64,000 nucleotides of DNA from Thalassolituus oleivorans MIL-1 (GTDB lineage: Bacteria; Pseudomonadota; Gammaproteobacteria; Pseudomonadales; Oceanobacteraceae): positions 1,878,883 to 1,942,882 of the forward strand of contig NC_020888.1 in the NCBI RefSeq assembly GCF_000355675.1, given 5' to 3'. Below, piece after piece: positions 51,139-59,692 of the stretch (position 1 is its first letter; every line of letters begins with the position of its first letter). The position numbers and the translations under genes are program-made. The notes beneath the pieces are model-generated. The model was not told the DNA's origin and did no database searches. It saw only the letters and a program-made list of their open reading frames with translations.

Positions 51139-51462
51139 TCAGCGCGGACGCTGAGTATCGTATAGCTCTTCGGCTTCTTCTAGGCCGCCAACATTATGAA
51201 CATTGGTATACCCTTGCGCTTGCAGCGCTTTTAGCGCGACATCCGCACGACGACCCGAACGACAATAAACGTACACTTTTGTGTCTTTATTCGGGATAAG
51301 TGCTGGCGCTTTTTCTGCCACGTCAGTATGTGGAATATTCAGCGCAACAGGCACATGGCCACCGCCAAATTCTTGCGCAGATCGAACATCTAACCACACC
51401 GATTCTTCGGCGATAGCCAGCAGACTGGTTAGCATTAAAGCGATAACAGCAAAAACTTTCAT
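51139..51462 (-). CDS. Periplasmic single-domain rhodanese (PspE-like)
   Basis: The start is the ATG at 51462, six bases after GGAG; the longer open frame upstream overlaps the transaldolase gene and is discarded. The 107-residue precursor has a signal peptide (about residues 1-18, ending LLAIA) and one rhodanese domain with WLDVRSAQEFGGGHV and the active loop CRSGRR (Cys67). It would act as a periplasmic sulfurtransferase resembling PspE. The physiological acceptor is unknown. It diverges from talB. Confidence 0.9.
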   Translation of the reverse strand: MKVFAVIALMLTSLLAIAEESVWLDVRSAQEFGGGHVPVALNIPHTDVAEKAPALIPNKDTKVYVYCRSGRRADVALKALQAQGYTNVHNVGGLEEAEELYDTQRPR

Positions 51463-51583
51463 AAACTTCTCCAAGTATTTGTAATGAATGGCCTTTTTTA
51501 ATAAAGACTTGCGCCCTTCCGTTGACGTCACGCCTGCCTTAAGACACTCTAACTCACTATCTATATAAGCAACAGGATCGACC

Positions 51584-52534
51584 ATGAGCAAACTGGACGC
51601 CCTGCGTGAAATGACGGTGGTGGTAGCGGACACAGGTGATATTGATGCCATCCGCACACATAAACCGCAAGACGCAACGACTAACCCATCATTGATTTTA
51701 AAAGCGGCGACGCTGCCAGCCTATCAAGCTCACATTAAAGCTGCGCTAGCATGGGCTAAAACCGCCAACAACGGTGAAGATTTTATCATCAACGCCTGCG
51801 ACCACCTTGCTGTGGCCATTGGCTGTGAAATTCTCGACATCATTCCTGGTTTGGTTTCAACTGAAGTCGATGCGCGCTTATCGTTCGATACTGAAGCTAT
51901 GATTAAAAAAGCACGCAAGCTGATCGCTATGTATGCCAATGCCGGCGTCAGCAGCGAGCGCATATTGATTAAAATTGCTTCCACTTGGGAAGGTATTCAA
52001 GCCGCTAAACAATTAGAAGCGGAAGGTATTCATTGCAACCTAACCCTACTCTTCAACTTCACTCAGGCCGTCGCCTGTGCCGAAGCGGGTGCAACTCTAA
52101 TTTCTCCGTTTGTAGGCCGCATCCTGGATTGGTACAAAGCTCAGGACCCGAGCGCCGACTATAGCGGCGAGAACGATCCTGGGGTTGTGTCGGTGACACA
52201 GATCTACAACTACTACAAACAACATGGCTATAAAACCGTTGTAATGGGCGCAAGTTTTCGCAACACAGGCGAAGTCGAGGCGCTAGCGGGGTGCGACAAG
52301 CTAACTATTAGCCCTGACCTATTGGCAGCATTAACCGCTGACAACACATCACTAGAGCGTCGCTTGGAACCCGCAAAAGCGTCCACCGATATTGAGCGTC
52401 ACAGTGCCTCAGAAGCTCAATTCCGTTGGGCGATGAACGAAGACACTATGGCTAACGACAAACTAGCCGATGGCATTCGCCGTTTTGCAGCGGATCAAGT
52501 GTTGCTTGAGCAACAACTCAGCGAGCTAGCATGA
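51584..52534 (+). CDS. talB: Transaldolase
   Basis: Transaldolase moves dihydroxyacetone units between sugar phosphates in the pentose phosphate pathway. The 316-residue protein has [12 protein letters not shown], the Schiff-base Lys130 in [12 protein letters not shown], the [20 protein letters not shown] segment and [12 protein letters not shown]. It matches the TalA/TalB subfamily. Its stop overlaps the next start by 4 bases, tying it to the TerB-like gene. Confidence 0.97.
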   Translation: MSKLDALREMTVVVADTGDIDAIRTHKPQDATTNPSLILKAATLPAYQAHIKAALAWAKTANNGEDFIINACDHLAVAIGCEILDIIPGLVSTEVDARLSFDTEAMIKKARKLIAMYANAGVSSERILIKIASTWEGIQAAKQLEAEGIHCNLTLLFNFTQAVACAEAGATLISPFVGRILDWYKAQDPSADYSGENDPGVVSVTQIYNYYKQHGYKTVVMGASFRNTGEVEALAGCDKLTISPDLLAALTADNTSLERRLEPAKASTDIERHSASEAQFRWAMNEDTMANDKLADGIRRFAADQVLLEQQLSELA

Positions 52535-52968
52535 TCAAAGCGCTTTTCTCCAAGTTGTTAGCACCGACTGAGCCGGTACAAGAGGTGGACGTCCAATTGG
52601 CGTCCGCTGTATTACTGGTCGAGATCATGAGCGCCGACCACTCAATTGACGCTGCAGAACAAACGGCTTTGATTATGGTGCTGAGCAAATTGTTCGCCAT
52701 ATCCAAAAGTGATGCCGAAACTTTGATGGCAGAAGCCAGTGCAAAAGCCAAAGATTCTGTCGATCTATTTCGCTTTACCGAGGCCGTTCACAAGCGCTTC
52801 AGCGAAGCGCAAAAATTTCAGTTGATCGTTGGGTTATGGGCTGTCGCGTACGCCAGCAACGGCTTAGATAAGTACGAAGAACATATGATTCGTCGTATCT
52901 CTGATTTGCTATATATTCCCCATGGCGAGTTTATTAGAGCCAAACTAATAGCCCGCGAACAGGCTTAA
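52531..52968 (+). CDS. TerB-like (DjlA/TerB fold) acidic protein
   Basis: The 145-residue, mostly helical acidic protein matches the tellurite-resistance TerB fold: [20 protein letters not shown] followed by [15 protein letters not shown], the paired acidic-loop pattern that binds metal in TerB. Stand-alone proteins of this type are common in proteobacteria and have no settled function. It is translationally coupled to talB and lies 10 bases before the Tus-family gene, so the three are probably one operon. Tellurite resistance should not be inferred; no other ter genes are present. Confidence 0.85.
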   Translation: MIKALFSKLLAPTEPVQEVDVQLASAVLLVEIMSADHSIDAAEQTALIMVLSKLFAISKSDAETLMAEASAKAKDSVDLFRFTEAVHKRFSEAQKFQLIVGLWAVAYASNGLDKYEEHMIRRISDLLYIPHGEFIRAKLIAREQA

Positions 52969-52978
52969 TCTTGCCGAT

Positions 52979-53833
52979 ATGATCTTTGATATCAAAACGC
53001 AATTTGCCGATCTTGTTACTCAGATGGCAAAGCTTCGCCAGCATATTGAACAGCAGAACCCAAACCATTGGTTTCCGCTTAGCCATGCAGAGCAAGCCGC
53101 AGGGTTAAAACCGCTAAATTCACTGTGTAATTTGATAAGTGACTTTTGGTATCAGGATAATCAGGACGGCCGCGAAACGCGCAGTCGTCACGGCTTGATC
53201 CTAGCTGACCCACAAACCCAAGCACTTATTACTGAAATCAATACCAACAAAGATCAACTTCGTGTCGCCATTCGAGATATGAAAGAGACCTTAGGTAATA
53301 AAGAGTGGCAATTGCTAAGTGAGCGACTCAGCGAAAACCTCATTGGCTTTCGCCAGAATCTCACCAATGCCGGTTTGGCGCGCATCCATTTAAAGCAATG
53401 CGTGCGGCATATTCCGTTATTGAACGAAATGCCCAAGCGCGTTGGTTTTAGCTGGTACAACAATGGTCGCAGTATTAAACGCATCAGCATCAAAGAAGCT
53501 GAAGATAAACTGCTAAACCTTGGTGCAGACAAGCCACATATTCAGATTCAGCTGGAGCGTCTAGGCCAATTAAGAAGTAACGCCAAGCTAGCGCAGATGC
53601 AAACCCTCGCGCCAGTAGTGCGTGCTAATTTAGTGTTCGAAACTCATCGCAAAGCGATGAATGTACCGCTGCCGTTATTTCTGCCCACAGATAATCCTCA
53701 TGCGGACTTGCCGTCTTACAAAGACATTCCTCTTGAGCCGCCCGTTGGGCGCACTAGACAAAGTCGCGACGATTTTCAGCTATCGGACGTACCACTACTG
53801 CCAAGCCTGCGAATTTATACTTACCGCGATTAA
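52979..53833 (+). CDS. tus: Tus-family DNA replication terminus site-binding protein
   Basis: Tus binds Ter sites and blocks replication forks from one side. The 284-residue protein (E. coli Tus is 309) shows patches that align by eye with Tus: RHIPLL at 143-148, the VGFSWYNNGRSIKRIS segment, NAKL at 201-204 followed by a beta strand, and the C-terminal LPSLRIYTYRD. In E. coli the fork-locking residues Phe140 and His144 come just before RHLP; here the matching positions appear to be Leu and Val, so the lock may differ. The gene follows a TerB-like gene by 10 bases and ends at a strong terminator. The family call is probable; function is untested. Confidence 0.72.
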   Translation: MIFDIKTQFADLVTQMAKLRQHIEQQNPNHWFPLSHAEQAAGLKPLNSLCNLISDFWYQDNQDGRETRSRHGLILADPQTQALITEINTNKDQLRVAIRDMKETLGNKEWQLLSERLSENLIGFRQNLTNAGLARIHLKQCVRHIPLLNEMPKRVGFSWYNNGRSIKRISIKEAEDKLLNLGADKPHIQIQLERLGQLRSNAKLAQMQTLAPVVRANLVFETHRKAMNVPLPLFLPTDNPHADLPSYKDIPLEPPVGRTRQSRDDFQLSDVPLLPSLRIYTYRD

Positions 53834-53855
53834 CGTGGCTTTAAAGGCCAGAAAC

Positions 53856-53886
53856 AGAAACGGCGCTCATAAAGAGCGCCGTTTTC
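53856..53886. terminator. Bidirectional terminator between tus and sthA
   Basis: AAACGGCGCTC (53858-53868) pairs with GAGCGCCGTTT (53874-53884) across ATAAA, followed by TTTT-containing sequence. It sits between convergent stops. Confidence 0.88.
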
Positions 53887-53903
53887 ATTTAAACCCATTA
53901 AAC

Positions 53904-55295
53904 CTACAAACGATTCAAGCCGTTCAGCGCTGCAACACGATACGCTTCTGCCATTGTTGGATAGTTAAATGTGGTATTTACAAAATAGCGCAAGGTATTA
54001 CCTTCGCCTTTTTGCTGCATGATAGCCTGACCAATGTGCACAATCTCAGCGGCTTGGTCACCAAAGCAATGAATTCCCAATAGCTCGAGAGTTTGACGAT
54101 GAAATAGGATTTTTAACATACCTACCCCTTCACCGGTAATCTGCGCACGAGCGATATTTTTGAAGAAAGCCTGACCTACTTCGTAAGGCACTTTTTCTTC
54201 TGTTAATTGGCGCTCAGTTTTACCAATCGAGCTAATTTCCGGAATGGTATAAATACCGGTTGGTACGGAATCGACATAACGGAAATCCTCTGGCGACGCA
54301 ATAATCGCGGCAGCGGCACGACCTTGATCATAAGCCGCTGATGCCAATGATGGCCAACCGATAACATCGCCAACCGCATAAATATGGCTAAGTGCCGTAC
54401 GGTACTCTCCGTCCACATCGAGCTGACCACGACTATTAGGCTTTAAGCCAATTGCTTCTAGGCCTAAGTGCTCGGTATTACCGGTACGACCCGCAGCCCA
54501 AAGGAAAGCGTCTGCTTTTACCTTTTTACCTGAAGTCATGGTCATGGTGACATAACGATCATTGGCCTCAACCGATTCAAATTGCTCGGTATGACGAATC
54601 AATGCGCCTTTATCACGCAGGTGATAACTCAAGGCGTCTGAAATTTCATCATCCAAAAAATTCAATAAACGATCGCCGGGGTGAATCAAATCGACCTTCA
54701 CGCCCAAGCCAGAAAATATAGAGGCGTACTCACAGCCAATAACACCAGCACCATAAATAATGATGGTGCGTGGCGTGTGGTCTAGCTCAAGTACCGTATC
54801 CGAATCGTAGATGCGCGGATGATTAAAATCGATATTTTTCGGACGCCAAGGACTAGAACCCGTCGCAATCACAATTTCTTTAGCATGTAGGCGCGTATTG
54901 CTCTGACTGCCATGATAAACATCAATAGTGTGATCATCGGCAAACTTCGCCATGCCGGTGTAGACGCTGATGCGGTTGCGACCATAAAACTCTGTGCGCA
55001 ACTTAACCTGCTTGGCGATAACGCGTTCAGCGTTTTTCAACACACCTTGAAATGAAAACCAACGCGGCTCACCAATTTCGCGAAACATTGGATTGGTGTT
55101 GAACTGAATGATCTGTTTTACCGCGTGACGCAAGGCTTTAGATGGAATCGTACCCCAATGCGTACAGTTACCACCCAGCATGCTTTTATCTTCAACGACC
55201 GCTACTTTCTTGCCTTTCTTGGCAGCGTTCATCGCCGCGCCCTCACCCGCAGGGCCCGCGCCGATGATAACGACGTCGTAGTGATAATCCGCCAT
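53904..55295 (-). CDS. sthA: Soluble pyridine nucleotide transhydrogenase
   Basis: SthA moves hydride between NADPH and NAD+ and balances the two pools. The 463-residue flavoprotein has [20 protein letters not shown] and [17 protein letters not shown]. The second redox cysteine of disulfide reductases is replaced by Thr, as in all SthA proteins, so this is not a defect. The second NAD motif is [20 protein letters not shown]. It lies downstream of apbE-nqrM. Confidence 0.96.
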   Translation of the reverse strand: MADYHYDVVIIGAGPAGEGAAMNAAKKGKKVAVVEDKSMLGGNCTHWGTIPSKALRHAVKQIIQFNTNPMFREIGEPRWFSFQGVLKNAERVIAKQVKLRTEFYGRNRISVYTGMAKFADDHTIDVYHGSQSNTRLHAKEIVIATGSSPWRPKNIDFNHPRIYDSDTVLELDHTPRTIIIYGAGVIGCEYASIFSGLGVKVDLIHPGDRLLNFLDDEISDALSYHLRDKGALIRHTEQFESVEANDRYVTMTMTSGKKVKADAFLWAAGRTGNTEHLGLEAIGLKPNSRGQLDVDGEYRTALSHIYAVGDVIGWPSLASAAYDQGRAAAAIIASPEDFRYVDSVPTGIYTIPEISSIGKTERQLTEEKVPYEVGQAFFKNIARAQITGEGVGMLKILFHRQTLELLGIHCFGDQAAEIVHIGQAIMQQKGEGNTLRYFVNTTFNYPTMAEAYRVAALNGLNRL

Positions 55296-55367
55296 GCGTA
55301 ATACTCCGTTATAGCTTCTGGTAATTAAGATTCTGTAATTCTAGATTATTTTTACAATAACGCAGGA

Positions 55368-55601
55368 TTAGCGCTTAGTCGCATCGTAAAAATCGGCGTT
55401 GTCCGACGCCTTTCCAGCTTCTTTACTTTCTTTCTCGCAACGATTTTTATCACCGCCACAGACATCACACGCGGTGTCCATACCGATGGCGCTCATACCG
55501 CCACAAGAGCCAGCAATTGGCTTGCGTCCCATAATCACACCAATTGCCATAGCAGCAACGATGAATAGCATAACGCCAAAGGCGATGATGATTGTCGACA
55601 T
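55368..55601 (-). CDS. nqrM: Na+-NQR maturation protein NqrM
   Basis: NqrM is a small membrane protein that helps insert the Fe centre between NqrD and NqrE. The 77-residue protein has one N-terminal transmembrane helix (IIIAFGVMLFIVAAMAIGVI) and four cysteines (Cys33, Cys45, Cys48, Cys55) in GSCGG, ACDVCGG and NRCE, the NqrM pattern. It follows apbE by 12 bases. The nqrABCDEF genes are not adjacent. Confidence 0.93.
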   Translation of the reverse strand: MSTIIIAFGVMLFIVAAMAIGVIMGRKPIAGSCGGMSAIGMDTACDVCGGDKNRCEKESKEAGKASDNADFYDATKR

Positions 55602-55613
55602 AATCAGATTTCC

Positions 55614-56690
55614 TTAATGGTTTGCACCATTGATTGGAGTAGATTGAAATTTCTGTTGAAAGCGAGAGGATGCCATTTCGGTAAATCCGTCCCCCTCTCG
55701 AATAATCATAAACACAGCAAGATCATTAGCTTCTGCAAGCGCAATCGCTGCTTCAGGCCCAGCTACATTTAACGCAGTAGCCCACGCATCAGCCAAGGAG
55801 CATGAGTCATGAACAACAGTTACAGAAGCTAACGCATGACGAATCGGATAACCCGTCAATGGGTCAATCGTATGAGAATAGCGCACGCCGCCTTCTTCAT
55901 AATAGTTGCGATAATCGCCAGAGGTGGCCACGGCATTGTCACCGAGGCTAAGTATTAGTTCGGCCTGACGATCAGCTACAGTCGATACAGGGCGTTCAAC
56001 CGCAATCGACCAAGCGCCTTCAGGCTTGCTACCACGAGTTCGCAACTCGCCACCGATTTCGACTAAATAATTGTTAACACCATGCGATGCCAGCAAACGT
56101 CCGATTTCATCAACTCCCCAACCTTTAGCGACGGCTGAGAGATCAATATACAAAGGCCGCAACATGCGAATTTGATTTTTATCTCTACTCAGTATGAGTG
56201 ACTTCATACCGACTTGTTCCAGTAGTTTCGCAATTTCTTCAGTAGAAGGAACTCCACGCTCATCGTCAGGGCCAAAACCCCAGCGATTTACAAGCGGACC
56301 AACAGTGACATCCAAACGCCCAACACTGTACCGGCTTACCTCGTCAGCATCGCGCAGCACCGCCATAAGATCGGCGGAAACATCGATCCAAGCTTCTGGG
56401 TCAACATCCTTTCTTTGATTTAATAACGATAGCTCAGATGATTTATCGTAAGTGGACATCGAATGGTTTATCTCACGCAGGCGCGAATCAACCAAAGCTT
56501 GCAAAGCCTCTTCCGAAACGTCCCCAGTATCAACCCAGCTAATGTGATATTGAGTGCCCATCGTAGGACCACTGATATGTAATATATCTGGGCTAAATAG
56601 GCGCGAACATGACGCCAACAGAAGAACGGAACTGATAGCCAAACAAAAACTCAAGCGACCAATCGCTTTTGAGCCAAAAAATATGCGCAT
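55614..56690 (-). CDS. apbE: FAD:protein FMN transferase ApbE (lipoprotein)
   Basis: ApbE attaches FMN to Thr residues of NqrB, NqrC and RnfD/G. The start is the ATG at 56690, with AGAGG five bases upstream; a GTG two codons earlier sits on the Shine-Dalgarno. The 358-residue precursor has a lipoprotein signal (lipobox LLASC, Cys near 28), the opening GPTMGTQYHISW, DLSAVAKGWGVDEI, ATSGDYRNYYEEGG and HTIDPLTGYPI with the metal-binding Asp. It begins the apbE-nqrM-sthA run and diverges from an ArsR gene. Confidence 0.95.
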   Translation of the reverse strand: MRIFFGSKAIGRLSFCLAISSVLLLASCSRLFSPDILHISGPTMGTQYHISWVDTGDVSEEALQALVDSRLREINHSMSTYDKSSELSLLNQRKDVDPEAWIDVSADLMAVLRDADEVSRYSVGRLDVTVGPLVNRWGFGPDDERGVPSTEEIAKLLEQVGMKSLILSRDKNQIRMLRPLYIDLSAVAKGWGVDEIGRLLASHGVNNYLVEIGGELRTRGSKPEGAWSIAVERPVSTVADRQAELILSLGDNAVATSGDYRNYYEEGGVRYSHTIDPLTGYPIRHALASVTVVHDSCSLADAWATALNVAGPEAAIALAEANDLAVFMIIREGDGFTEMASSRFQQKFQSTPINGANH

Positions 56691-56728
56691 AATCACCTCT
56701 AATCAGATGGCCTGCAGTATACCGAGTG

Positions 56729-56761
56729 TTGACCTGCCTTGCATGAAAGTCAGGCACTCAA
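56729..56761. repeat. Imperfect inverted repeat in the apbE-arsR intergenic region
   Basis: TTGACCTGCC (56729-56738) and GGCACTCAA (56753-56761) are inverted with one extra base in the left arm. It lies 39 bases upstream of the apbE start in the 217-base divergent region, so it is a candidate operator for the ArsR protein or for another regulator. Confidence 0.3.
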
Positions 56762-56907
56762 CCACGTAAAATCAACAGAAACAGTATTTTTCACAATCCA
56801 GCAGTCGTCATATTGAAAATATCGAGAAAATCCCAACGAAATACCTACTCAGTTATATTCCAAAAGCCTTATTTACCATAAAATGGACGGCTTAGTGGAG
56901 AATATAC

Positions 56908-57240
56908 ATGCAACAAATGTTATCCGATGAAATGTTAGAGCTTATTTCTCAGCGCTTTCGCTTGCTGGCAGACCCAATGCGTCTGAAGATACTGCATCAT
57001 CTACAGTCTGGGGAAAAGTCAGTTACAGAGCTGGTCACCGTTACCGGCGCATCTCAACCCAACGTATCAAAGCATTTATCAACATTGCGAACTCATGGCT
57101 TAGTGCGTCGTCGTCAAGAAGGGAATATGGCGTTTTTTTCCATCGGCGCTCCATTCATCTTCGAGCTATGCAACACAGTGTGCGACAGTATGAAGACTGA
57201 ATTGGAACAAAAAAACGCTCTGCTAGCCGATAATAGCTAA
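56908..57240 (+). CDS. ArsR/SmtB-family transcriptional regulator
   Basis: The 110-residue protein is a winged-helix repressor: RLLADPMRLKILHHL, then the recognition region TGASQPNVSKHLSTLRTHGL and the wing VRRRQEGNMAFFS. The classical alpha-3 CVCxC metal site is absent. The only cysteines are Cys88 and Cys92 in the last helix (ELCNTVCDS), which could form a metal or thiol-redox sensor. GGAG lies seven bases upstream of the ATG. It diverges from apbE-nqrM-sthA and converges on the DUF4062 gene, so it may control apbE, itself, or both; this is inference. Confidence 0.92.
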   Translation: MQQMLSDEMLELISQRFRLLADPMRLKILHHLQSGEKSVTELVTVTGASQPNVSKHLSTLRTHGLVRRRQEGNMAFFSIGAPFIFELCNTVCDSMKTELEQKNALLADNS

Positions 57241-57247
57241 ACGACGC

Positions 57248-57269
57248 GCCTGCAGACGTCGAGGCAGGC
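57248..57269. repeat. Hairpin between arsR and the DUF4062 gene
   Basis: GCCTGC (57248-57253) and GCAGGC (57264-57269) flank a 10-base loop between two convergent stops. No T tract follows, so it is at best a weak terminator. Confidence 0.35.
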
Positions 57270-57275
57270 ATTGAA

Positions 57276-58199
57276 TTAGTCGGAACTCGGCGGCAACGTC
57301 CAAAGAGTTCGGCCATTGTCAGCTGAACATTCAACCAAGCCACGCTCGCGCCACGTCGTTAAAATCCCATTAAACTGAGCACGTTCCACGCGCACATCAT
57401 CCACCGCATGAGCGCCTTCGTGCTGCCCTAGAAGCAAAACGCTCATTTTGGGTGTTAACGAATTCTCAACCTGCGCTCGCAGACGCTCCTCACTGATGCC
57501 AAGACGTAGTAAAGGTAAAATCCCCTGCCACAGTTGGTCTTCTCGCACCTCTAGTGTTTGCCGCTGCAATGATAAATTGCCATTGCGGTAAACATTTGCC
57601 TGCAATAGCAAGTTAATTGTTTCTTTGCCTGGTGATTGAAAACTTTTTCTAGGTGTCGATACGGTTATCTTTGGCGCTGCTTTGAACGCAACAGGTATCG
57701 ATATTTCTGGGGCTTTATCTTCTCGCACCCACGTTCCAGCGTTAGTGCGCTGCCAGCCTTGTAGTGTCGAATTAACATGAACTGACAATTCATCGCGTAA
57801 ATGCCAAACACGGAACGGTACTTCTTTCATGAGGATAGCGTGAAAATCTGCCAGTCGACGAGCATCTTCTGATTGTCGTGAGCCATCGTGGGTATTCTTA
57901 ATTAGCGCAACGACCGGCTTTTGCAATGAGCGCGCATGAACCAATTCTCGATGCTGATAACTAATCCCCGTTTGAGATATCTGACCGTACTCACTACCAA
58001 GAACAAACAGAAAAGCATCTGCCATTTCAATTTGCCGACGCACCAGAGCCCAATCGTATTCGACAATATCGTGCTGCCAAACCATGCCATTCGTAAGCAT
58101 CCCAGCCGCAGCGCAAAGACGCTCACATTCAAACCGCTCAGGTGCGAGGGATGCTGAGCTGGCAATGTAAACTAGAAAATGGGAGTCCTTCTTTTTCAT
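57276..58199 (-). CDS. DUF4062 domain protein
   Basis: The 307-residue protein has an N-terminal DUF4062 domain (about residues 7-105). It begins HFLVYIASSASLAPER and includes IEMADAFLFVLGSEYGQISQTG, split here at the conserved GSEYG core, then GISYQHRELVHARSLQKPVVAL. DUF4062 has a flavodoxin/TIR-like fold and is often fused to NTPase or TPR modules in conflict-type proteins. Here it is joined instead to a linker (about 155-195) and an unknown C-terminal domain (about 195-307) that may end in a winged-helix-like segment (ILTTWRERGLVE). No signal peptide or membrane helix is seen. It lies between arsR and an AEC transporter. Function is unknown. Confidence 0.8.
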   Translation of the reverse strand: MKKKDSHFLVYIASSASLAPERFECERLCAAAGMLTNGMVWQHDIVEYDWALVRRQIEMADAFLFVLGSEYGQISQTGISYQHRELVHARSLQKPVVALIKNTHDGSRQSEDARRLADFHAILMKEVPFRVWHLRDELSVHVNSTLQGWQRTNAGTWVREDKAPEISIPVAFKAAPKITVSTPRKSFQSPGKETINLLLQANVYRNGNLSLQRQTLEVREDQLWQGILPLLRLGISEERLRAQVENSLTPKMSVLLLGQHEGAHAVDDVRVERAQFNGILTTWRERGLVECSADNGRTLWTLPPSSD

Positions 58200-58249
58200 A
58201 GACGTCCGCGCTAACTCCGTATTGGTTGTTCATTCTTATTTTGTGTTCA

Positions 58250-59191
58250 CTATACCAGTGGTAATAGCCCGATAACATAGACGAAGCCGCTTACAGTAAT
58301 CCCTGCGCCTAATGTCGTTAACGCAATAGCGTTTGCGGTCAGTTTTACATCAGCCTTCATGGCCCCCGCCATAACGAAAGCCGCCGCAGCTGTAGGGCTG
58401 GCGAACATAAGCACAATGACGGCTAACTCTTCGTGGCGAAACCCTATACACCACGCAGCGCCCCCAACAAGCGAAGGCAATATCAGGAGTTTAAGCCCAA
58501 CTATATGCCAAGTTAATCGATTAGCCTGTTTAAGAGCACTGGCGCTCAATGAAGCGCCAATGCCAATCAACGCCAATGGCAGAGTCATGGAAGCGAGTGC
58601 ATTACCAGCTCGAGCAACCATCGTTGGAATCTCTAACCCGCTAACACTAAAAGGTACTGCCAACACAATGGCTATAATGAGCGGATTTTGAGCCATGGCA
58701 ACCCACTGCTGTCGCCAATTAACCGCCTGCCCTTGCTGCGCTAGCACCCATACTGATAATAAATTATAAATGGGCGTTACCACCGCAAGGACGAGAGCAC
58801 CAAGAACCGCTCCGGCATCGCCATAGGCATTGATGCAAAGCGCTAAACCAACAATTCCCAAGTTGCTACGAAACGAGGCTTGGACAAAAGCGCCATATTG
58901 CACCACGTTCACACCAACCAATGTCGCCCACCCGACCGCAGCAAAATAAGCAATTACAGCTGCCAAGGCGACAAATACTGTTAACTCTAAGTGCAGCTCA
59001 AGCTGAATATCCGCCGTTGCGATCGCCATAAACATCAATACCGGCAAAGAGACCCTAAATACCAACTTGGACGAAGCTTCGACAAAAGCGCTATCGACAA
59101 TTCCTCGGTACTTTAGCCAAATTCCGAGCACCACCAACAGAATGACAGGCATCGTGGTTTCGAGGGTGAAAAGCAGTGTTTGCCAATACAT
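58250..59191 (-). CDS. AEC family (auxin efflux carrier-like) transporter
   Basis: The 313-residue inner-membrane protein has about ten hydrophobic helices and the AEC pattern: an N-terminal TLETTMPVILLVVLGIWLK helix, FRVSLPVLMF and a C-terminal ASPTAAAAFVMAGAM motif. Bacterial members carry malonate, malate or other organic acids, or amino acids, but the substrate here is unknown. It is upstream of the DUF4062 gene on the same strand, 50 bases apart. Confidence 0.9.
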   Translation of the reverse strand: MYWQTLLFTLETTMPVILLVVLGIWLKYRGIVDSAFVEASSKLVFRVSLPVLMFMAIATADIQLELHLELTVFVALAAVIAYFAAVGWATLVGVNVVQYGAFVQASFRSNLGIVGLALCINAYGDAGAVLGALVLAVVTPIYNLLSVWVLAQQGQAVNWRQQWVAMAQNPLIIAIVLAVPFSVSGLEIPTMVARAGNALASMTLPLALIGIGASLSASALKQANRLTWHIVGLKLLILPSLVGGAAWCIGFRHEELAVIVLMFASPTAAAAFVMAGAMKADVKLTANAIALTTLGAGITVSGFVYVIGLLPLV

Positions 59192-59317
59192 CAGTTATTA
59201 CATCCATTAAAGGCCGAATTTCAAAGCCGCTGGATTATACGACTTGTATGTCACCGGATACCAACCCGAGCGCGCCTGCGGTAGAATGGGCCTCAAATTG
59301 ATAGAAGTAGCCTTATT

Positions 59318-59692
59318 ATGTCCCGCAAGAAGAAAACCCGCTCACTCAGCCGCGTTCATGGCATCAAAACCGGCAGCATTTCTAAGCTCCAACGCGCAGA
59401 AGGCACCGATCGCCAAACCGGTAAGCGGGTAAAAAACAAAGTTAAATCTGTTTTCGATAAGTTTTTGGATGAAAATCCAGAAGCTAAGAAAGAGCTTATT
59501 CGCGAACAAGCGATCAAGGCCAAAGCCAGCTCCGACGCTAAAAATAAAGCGGCGAGCGAACTTAATGCAAAAATTCGTGCTGTACGTGAAAAGCAAGAAG
59601 CACGTCAGGCTGCACGCGCAGCAGCAGAAAAAGATGAACCAACCGATCTACTCGATTTGCTAGAGAAAAAAGATCTAGGTGACTTCTACTGA
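59318..59692 (+). CDS. Lys/Ala-rich basic coiled-coil protein, unknown function
   Basis: The 124-residue protein begins MSRKKKTRSLSRVHGIKTGS and is very rich in Lys, Arg, Ala and Glu. Residues 50-108 look like a long charged helix or coiled coil, and the C-terminus is acidic (DEPTDLLDLLEKKDLGDFY). The composition recalls small ribosome- or GTPase-associated proteins such as YihI, but I cannot confirm that family. Its stop shares one base with the start of rlmG (TGATG), which ties it to an rRNA methyltransferase and hints at a role near the ribosome. Confidence 0.7.
   Translation: MSRKKKTRSLSRVHGIKTGSISKLQRAEGTDRQTGKRVKNKVKSVFDKFLDENPEAKKELIREQAIKAKASSDAKNKAASELNAKIRAVREKQEARQAARAAAEKDEPTDLLDLLEKKDLGDFY

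Noticed and set aside
52531-52968. Tellurite-resistance locus
   Set aside because: Only a single TerB-fold protein is present, with no terZ, terD or terC neighbours; the name reflects the fold only.
53904-55295. SthA missing the second redox cysteine
   Set aside because: Replacement by Thr in the CxxxxT pattern is normal for soluble transhydrogenases, so it is not a degenerate glutathione or lipoamide dehydrogenase.
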